Source: Microbacterium lemovicicum
Lineage (GTDB): Bacteria; Actinomycetota; Actinomycetes; Actinomycetales; Microbacteriaceae
Direction: 5' to 3'
DNA: 64,000 bases
NCBI RefSeq assembly: GCF_003991875.1
Contig: NZ_CP031423.1
Span: 1,178,001 to 1,242,000, forward strand
The notes beneath the pieces are model-generated. The model was not told the origin of the DNA, searched no databases, and was given only the letters and a program-made list of their open reading frames with translations. Below, piece by piece: positions 59,699 to 64,000 of this stretch (positions within the stretch are counted from its first letter, which is position 1; every line of letters begins with the position of its first letter). The translations under genes and the position numbers were made by a program.

Positions 59699-60649
59699 GT
59701 GCACAGGATCGGGATCGACATCGGCGGAACGAAGATCGCCGGCGCCGTGGTGGATGCGGACGGACGCATCCTCGAGAAGCTCCGCATCGAGACGCCGATC
59801 GACGTGCGTGAGCTCGCGAACGCGGTCGTGAACATGACGACGCACCTGAGCGCCGCGCACGAGGTGGACGCCGTCGGCGTCGCGGCGGCGGGCTTCGTCG
59901 ACAAGGCCGGAACGACCATCATCCACGCGCCGAACATCGCGTGGCGCAACGAACCTCTCCGCGCCATCCTCGAGGAGCGCATCCCGCTGCCGGTCACCAT
60001 CGACAACGACGCGAACGCGGCCGGCTGGGCGGAGTTCCGCTTCGGCGCCGGGCGGGACGTGAGCGACATGGTGATGCTGACGATGGGCACCGGCGTCGGC
60101 GGCGCGGTGGTGCTCGACGGAAGGCTCTATCGCGGCGGGCACGGCATCGCCGCCGAGCTCGGCCACGTGCGCTTCATCCGTGACGGCCTCCTGTGCGGCT
60201 GCGGACAGAGCGGATGCCTGGAGATGTACGCCTCAGGCCGCGCGCTGCAGCGACAGGCCGAGGAGATCGCCGACGGCGGCGGCATCGGAGCCGGCCTGGC
60301 GGCTCTGCGGGCGCAGACCGGGCAGATCTCCGGGCCGGCGATCTCGCGGCTCGTGCTCGCCGGAGATCCGGGAGCCACCGAGGCGCTGCGCCGGGTGGCC
60401 ACCGCGCTGGGGGAGGCGTGCGGCGGATTCACCGCGACGCTCGACCCCGAGCTCTACGTCATCGGGGGAGGGGTCGCCGAGCTCGGCGAGGACCTCCTCG
60501 GCCCCGTGCGCCTGGCCTACGAGACGTCTCTGCCGGGCTACGGCGACCGCGAGGTGGCGCGCTTCGCCATCGCGCGCCTCGGCAACGACGCCGGGGTGAT
60601 CGGCGCCGCCGATCTCGCGGGCGCATCCACCCCGGCGGAAGCGAGATAG
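59699..60649 (+). CDS. glk: ROK-family glucokinase
   Basis: A 316-aa sugar kinase. The N-terminal phosphate motif is IGIDIGGTKIAGAVVDADG, the substrate motif is TIDNDANAAGWAEF, and the ROK zinc motif is LLCGCGQSGCLEMYASG. It has no DNA-binding domain, so it is an enzyme, not a ROK repressor. The GTG at 59699 follows GAAGGGAAG. It is closely followed by plsC. Confidence 0.92.
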   Translation: MHRIGIDIGGTKIAGAVVDADGRILEKLRIETPIDVRELANAVVNMTTHLSAAHEVDAVGVAAAGFVDKAGTTIIHAPNIAWRNEPLRAILEERIPLPVTIDNDANAAGWAEFRFGAGRDVSDMVMLTMGTGVGGAVVLDGRLYRGGHGIAAELGHVRFIRDGLLCGCGQSGCLEMYASGRALQRQAEEIADGGGIGAGLAALRAQTGQISGPAISRLVLAGDPGATEALRRVATALGEACGGFTATLDPELYVIGGGVAELGEDLLGPVRLAYETSLPGYGDREVARFAIARLGNDAGVIGAADLAGASTPAEAR

Positions 60650-60652
60650 CCG

Positions 60653-61342
60653 ATGTTCTACTGGCTGATGAAGTACGTCGTCATCGGACCGATCGTCAAG
60701 GCGATCTGGCGGCCCTGGATCGTGGGGCGCCGGAACGTACCCGAGACGGGGGCGGCGATCCTCGCCAGCAACCACCTCTCGGTGATGGACTCCGTCTTCC
60801 TGCCTCTCCTGATCGACCGGCGGATGTCGTTCCTGGCCAAGAGTGACTACTTCACCGGCAAGGGGCTCAAGGGCTGGGCGACGCGGATGTTCATGAAGGC
60901 GACGGGTCAGATCCCGATCGACCGCTCGGGTGGCAAGGCGTCGGAGGCCTCCCTCAACACCGGACTCCAGGTGCTCGGGCGGGGCGACCTCCTCGGCATC
61001 TACCCGGAGGGCACGCGCAGCCCCGACGGCAAGCTGTACCGGGGCCGCACGGGCCTCGCGCGCATGGCGCTCGAGGCCCGGGTGCCGGTCGTGCCGGTGG
61101 TCATGGTCGACACCGACACCATGCTCCCCATCGGGCACACGCTGCCGCGCATCGTCCGCGTCGGCGTGGTCATCGGCGAGCCGCTCGACTTCTCGCGCTT
61201 CGCGGGCATGGAGGGCGATCGCTACATCCTCCGCTCGGTCACCGACGAGATCACCGTCGCGCTGCAGCGACTCGGGGAGCAGGAGTACGACGACGTCTAC
61301 GCCTCGACCGTGAAGGACAGGCTCCCCGCCCCGCCGCGCTGA
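60653..61342 (+). CDS. plsC: 1-acyl-sn-glycerol-3-phosphate acyltransferase
   Basis: A 229-aa membrane-associated acyltransferase. Motif I is SNHLSVMDSVFLPLL (NHxxxxD), motif II includes KGWATRMFMKATGQIPIDR, and motif III is YPEGTRSPDGKLYRG. A hydrophobic N-terminus would place it at the membrane. It acts in phosphatidic acid synthesis. It begins 3 bases after glk, so the two share a transcript. Confidence 0.9.
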   Translation: MFYWLMKYVVIGPIVKAIWRPWIVGRRNVPETGAAILASNHLSVMDSVFLPLLIDRRMSFLAKSDYFTGKGLKGWATRMFMKATGQIPIDRSGGKASEASLNTGLQVLGRGDLLGIYPEGTRSPDGKLYRGRTGLARMALEARVPVVPVVMVDTDTMLPIGHTLPRIVRVGVVIGEPLDFSRFAGMEGDRYILRSVTDEITVALQRLGEQEYDDVYASTVKDRLPAPPR

Positions 61343-61392
61343 CGGCGGTCCGGGGCATCCGTCACACGGCATCGCCGTCACCGTGCCCCGGC

Positions 61393-61398
61393 TAGGAT
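61393..61398 (+). promoter_or_regulatory. -10 box (TAGGAT) of a leaderless aroG promoter
   Basis: TAGGAT ends 7 bases before ATG 61405, within the 62-base gap after plsC. Confidence 0.5.
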
Positions 61399-61404
61399 CG
61401 AGGG

Positions 61405-62742
61405 ATGCTGCAGCAGCTCGACCCCCTCGACCACTGGCGGACCCTGCCCATCAAGCAGCAGCCCGCGTGGGCCGACGCCGATGCCGTCTCGGCCGTCTCC
61501 GCCGAGATCGCGACGCTTCCGCCCCTGGTGTTCGCCGGAGAGGTCGACAACCTCCGCGAGCGGCTCGCGCGGGCGGCCTCGGGGCAGGCGTTCCTGCTGC
61601 AGGGCGGCGACTGCGCCGAGACGTTCGCCGGCGCGACGGCGGAGCAGATCCGCAACCGCATCAAGACCGTGCTGCAGATGGCCGTCGTCCTCACCTACGG
61701 CGCCTCGATGCCCGTGGTGAAGATGGGCCGCATGGCGGGGCAGTTCGCCAAGCCGCGCTCCAGCGACACCGAGACGCGCGGCGACGTCACGCTGCCCGCC
61801 TACCGCGGCGACATCGTGAACGGCTACGACTTCACCGAGGGCTCCCGGCGGCCCGACCCCGCGCGCCTGCTGAAGGGGTACCACACCGCCGCGTCGACCA
61901 TCAACCTGATCCGCGCCTTTACGCAGGGTGGCTTCGCCGACCTCCGCGAGGTGCACAGCTGGAACCAGGGCTTCGCCAAGAACCCCGCCAACCAGCAGTA
62001 CGAGCGCCTCGCGTCGGAGATCGACCGCGCCATCAAGTTCATGGAGGCCGCCGGCGCCGATTTCGACGAGCTGCGCCGCGTCGAGTTCTACACCGGCCAC
62101 GAGGGCCTGCTGATGGATTACGAGCGCCCCATGACGCGCATCGACTCCCGCACGCTGACCCCGTACAACACGTCCGCGCACTTCCTGTGGATCGGGGAGC
62201 GCACACGCGACCTCGACGGTGCGCACATCGACTACTTCTCGAAGATCCGCAACCCCATCGGTGTGAAGCTCGGTCCCACGACGACGCCCGAGACGGCGCT
62301 GGCGCTCATCGACAAGCTCGACCCGACCCGCGAGCCCGGACGCCTGACGTTCATCACCCGCATGGGCGCCGGCAAGATCCGCGACGCGCTGCCGCCGCTG
62401 CTGGAGGCCGTCCGCGACTCCGGTGCGACGCCGCTGTGGGTTACCGACCCCATGCACGGCAACGGCATCACGACGCCCACCGGCTACAAGACACGCCGCT
62501 TCGACGACGTCGTCGACGAGGTGCGCGGCTTCTTCGACGCGCACCGCGACGCGGGCACGTTCCCCGGCGGCATCCACGTGGAGCTCACCGGCGACGACGT
62601 CACCGAGTGCCTCGGCGGCTCGGAGCACATCGACGAGGCCTCTCTCGCGACCCGCTACGAGAGCCTGTGCGACCCGCGCCTCAACCACATGCAGAGCCTC
62701 GAGCTCGCCTTCCTCGTGGCCGAGGAGCTCGAGAAGCGCTGA
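61405..62742 (+). CDS. aroG: Class II 3-deoxy-D-arabino-heptulosonate 7-phosphate synthase
   Basis: A 445-aa plant-type (class II) DAHP synthase, the first enzyme of the shikimate pathway, joining phosphoenolpyruvate and erythrose-4-phosphate. Typical blocks are LLQGGDCAETFAGA with metal Cys, GRMAGQFAKPRSSDTE, HFLWIGERTRDLDGAH and TDPMHGNGI. Length matches M. tuberculosis AroG. In that species chorismate mutase binds and regulates it. The start is leaderless-type. Confidence 0.95.
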   Translation: MLQQLDPLDHWRTLPIKQQPAWADADAVSAVSAEIATLPPLVFAGEVDNLRERLARAASGQAFLLQGGDCAETFAGATAEQIRNRIKTVLQMAVVLTYGASMPVVKMGRMAGQFAKPRSSDTETRGDVTLPAYRGDIVNGYDFTEGSRRPDPARLLKGYHTAASTINLIRAFTQGGFADLREVHSWNQGFAKNPANQQYERLASEIDRAIKFMEAAGADFDELRRVEFYTGHEGLLMDYERPMTRIDSRTLTPYNTSAHFLWIGERTRDLDGAHIDYFSKIRNPIGVKLGPTTTPETALALIDKLDPTREPGRLTFITRMGAGKIRDALPPLLEAVRDSGATPLWVTDPMHGNGITTPTGYKTRRFDDVVDEVRGFFDAHRDAGTFPGGIHVELTGDDVTECLGGSEHIDEASLATRYESLCDPRLNHMQSLELAFLVAEELEKR

Positions 62743-62745
62743 GAC

Positions 62746-62789
62746 CGAACGAGAAGAGCGGATGCCGCGGCATCCGCTCTTCTCGTTCG
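62746..62789. terminator. Bidirectional terminator, 44-bp perfect palindrome
   Basis: Arms 62746-62767 and 62768-62789 are perfectly complementary (22 bp, no formal loop), just after aroG and before the convergent kinase gene end. The centre is GGATGCCGCGGCATCC (62760-62775). Confidence 0.85.
62760..62775. repeat. Palindromic 16-mer GGATGCCGCGGCATCC (terminator centre)
   Basis: Fourth perfect copy in the window, at the centre of the aroG terminator. Confidence 0.8.
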
Positions 62790-62805
62790 TGCCGGCGGGC
62801 CGGGA

Positions 62806-63999
62806 TCAGCCGGAGACCTGGAAGCGCAGCGAGACCTCGGATCCGGCGCGCACCAGCTGACCGGCCGCCGGCACCTGCGCCTCCACCCGGGTGGCGGAGT
62901 CGAGGAAGAGATCCCAGGTGGCGAGGTACTGGTAGGTGAAGCCCAGGTCGGAGAGCTTCTTCTTCGCCGCGTCGCGCGTCAGCCCGACCACCGAGGGCAC
63001 CTCGACCGGCTCAGGGCCCTTCGACACCGCGAGGGTCACCGATTCGCCGGGCACCCAGTTGCCGCCGCCGTCGCGGCCGGCGATGTAGATGACCGCTCCG
63101 GCGTCGAGGTCGTCGTTGAACTCCTCGTACGTGCCGGCGACGGACAGCCCGACCTCTTCGAGGGCGGATGTCGCGTCCTGGACGCTCTTTCCGCCGACAT
63201 CGGGCAGCGGGCCGGCCGAGACCGAGAGCGAGGCCGTGTCGCCCTCGTGCACGCTGCAGCCGTTCGTGCAGTCGATCGCGTCGGCGCCGCCGCGCGGGGT
63301 GACCGAGGCGGACAGCACCGCGCCCTTCTCCGCGTCGGTGAACGACTGCTGGTCCGGGTCGGTGATGACGATGCCGAGGCCCGTCAGCGTGCTCCGCGCC
63401 TGATCGTCGTTGAGGCCGGCCAGAGCAGGGATGTCGCGGGGCTGGGGTCCCTGCGAGACGAGGACGGCCACGCTCGCGCCCCTGTCGACGCGGGTGCCCT
63501 CGCCGGGGTCGCTGCCGACCACCGCGCCGGCGGCCACGTCGAGGCTGTAGACGTCTCGCTGCTGGGCGGTGAGCCCCTGCGCGACGAGCGCCGCCTCCGC
63601 CTCGGTGAAGGACGGCGTCCCCGCCACTGCGGCCACGGAGACCATCGAGCCGGGACCGGAACCGAAGTACCACCCCGCACCACCGGCGACGACGGCCAGC
63701 AGCAGCACCAGCGCCAGGAGCCAGCCGCCCTTGGCGGCACGGCGGCGCGCGACCGTGCGCAGGCGCGAGGCGTTGTCCACCTCCTCGGCGGCGGCGATCG
63801 GCGCGGTCACGCTCGGCGGCAGCACCCGGGTGAGCTCACCGGAGTCGCGCACGTCGTCGGCGACGCGTCGCCGGGACGGCGTCAGCGTGCGCGCGACCTG
63901 CGGCGCGACGCCCAGCTCCCGCTCGATCTCGCGGAGGCGGTTCAGCATCTCGGCCGCGTCGGAGGGGCGGTCGTCCGGCACCTTCTCCGTCGCCCACAG
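62806..63999 (-). CDS. PASTA-domain serine/threonine protein kinase, C-terminal part (5' end outside window)
   Basis: The open frame runs off the window edge. The first visible residues (LWATEKVPDDRPSDAAEML) match the last helix of a Hanks-type kinase domain. Next come a cytoplasmic linker, a TM segment (GGWLLALVLLLAVVAGGAGWYF) and about four extracellular PASTA domains (starting VVSVAAVAGTPSFTEAEAAL, IPALAGLNDDQARSTLTGLG, LPDVGGKSVQDATSALEEVG and VEVPSVVGLTRDAAKKKLSD), with the fourth longer. Such kinases bind peptidoglycan fragments and control cell-wall synthesis, and their homologues phosphorylate GarA. It may be pknB- or pknL-like. Confidence 0.9.
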   Translation of the reverse strand: MWATEKVPDDRPSDAAEMLNRLREIERELGVAPQVARTLTPSRRRVADDVRDSGELTRVLPPSVTAPIAAAEEVDNASRLRTVARRRAAKGGWLLALVLLLAVVAGGAGWYFGSGPGSMVSVAAVAGTPSFTEAEAALVAQGLTAQQRDVYSLDVAAGAVVGSDPGEGTRVDRGASVAVLVSQGPQPRDIPALAGLNDDQARSTLTGLGIVITDPDQQSFTDAEKGAVLSASVTPRGGADAIDCTNGCSVHEGDTASLSVSAGPLPDVGGKSVQDATSALEEVGLSVAGTYEEFNDDLDAGAVIYIAGRDGGGNWVPGESVTLAVSKGPEPVEVPSVVGLTRDAAKKKLSDLGFTYQYLATWDLFLDSATRVEAQVPAAGQLVRAGSEVSLRFQVSG

Positions 64000-64000
64000 C

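Overview
The window is chromosomal DNA of a high-GC actinobacterium, most likely Microbacterium or a close Microbacteriaceae relative. This rests on the 16S rRNA sequence, the Mycobacterium-like gene order, very high GC at third codon positions, heavy GTG start use, and many apparently leaderless genes whose -10 box lies just upstream of the start codon. It is mostly conserved core chromosome. I see no prophage, insertion sequence, CRISPR array or plasmid module.

Layout. 1-5.2 kb: arginine biosynthesis (argB tail, argD, argF, argH) with a polytopic membrane protein between argF and argH. 5.3-6.6 kb: a minus-strand pair (membrane protein and a SatD-like HTH protein) behind a palindromic operator-like promoter. 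6.7-8.9 kb: tyrS, carrying an apparent 1-base frameshift, and a DUF4184 membrane protein. 8.9-14.7 kb: one complete rRNA operon (16S-23S-5S) with leader elements and a terminator hairpin. 14.7-31.5 kb: a long co-oriented cluster matching the Mycobacterium tuberculosis Rv1689-Rv1713 order: a TPR-like protein with a large tandem-repeat extension, HAD phosphatase, small protein, tlyA, nadK, recN, pyrG, NUDIX, xerD, parA, scpA, scpB, rluB-type synthase, tyrA, cmk, der. Most junctions overlap by a few bases.

31.6-48.4 kb: mixed single genes (NUDIX fused to an NYN/PIN-like domain, S4 protein, DUF222/HNH protein with a broken-looking 5' end, GNAT, tRNA-Pro(GGG), aroE-like gene, quinone reductase, aldo/keto reductase, serine hydrolase, DUF1905, YihY, prepilin peptidase, glutamine amidotransferase, glgP, CYTH, lpd, CopC). 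48.7-50.5 kb: garA-ftsR-merR regulatory cluster. 50.7-57.6 kb: a ParA-like ATPase, pyruvate carboxylase, a MinD/ParA-like ATPase with a huge disordered N-terminus, and def. 57.7-64 kb: fadD, ROK glucokinase, plsC, class II DAHP synthase (aroG) and the C-terminal part of a PASTA serine/threonine kinase.

The most unusual items are the 36-unit decapeptide repeat protein directly behind the rRNA operon, the leaderless promoter grammar, a recurring 16-bp palindrome used both in coding DNA and at terminator tips, an orphan 16-bp hairpin between the divergent copC and garA genes, and two frameshift-like lesions (tyrS and the DUF222 gene).
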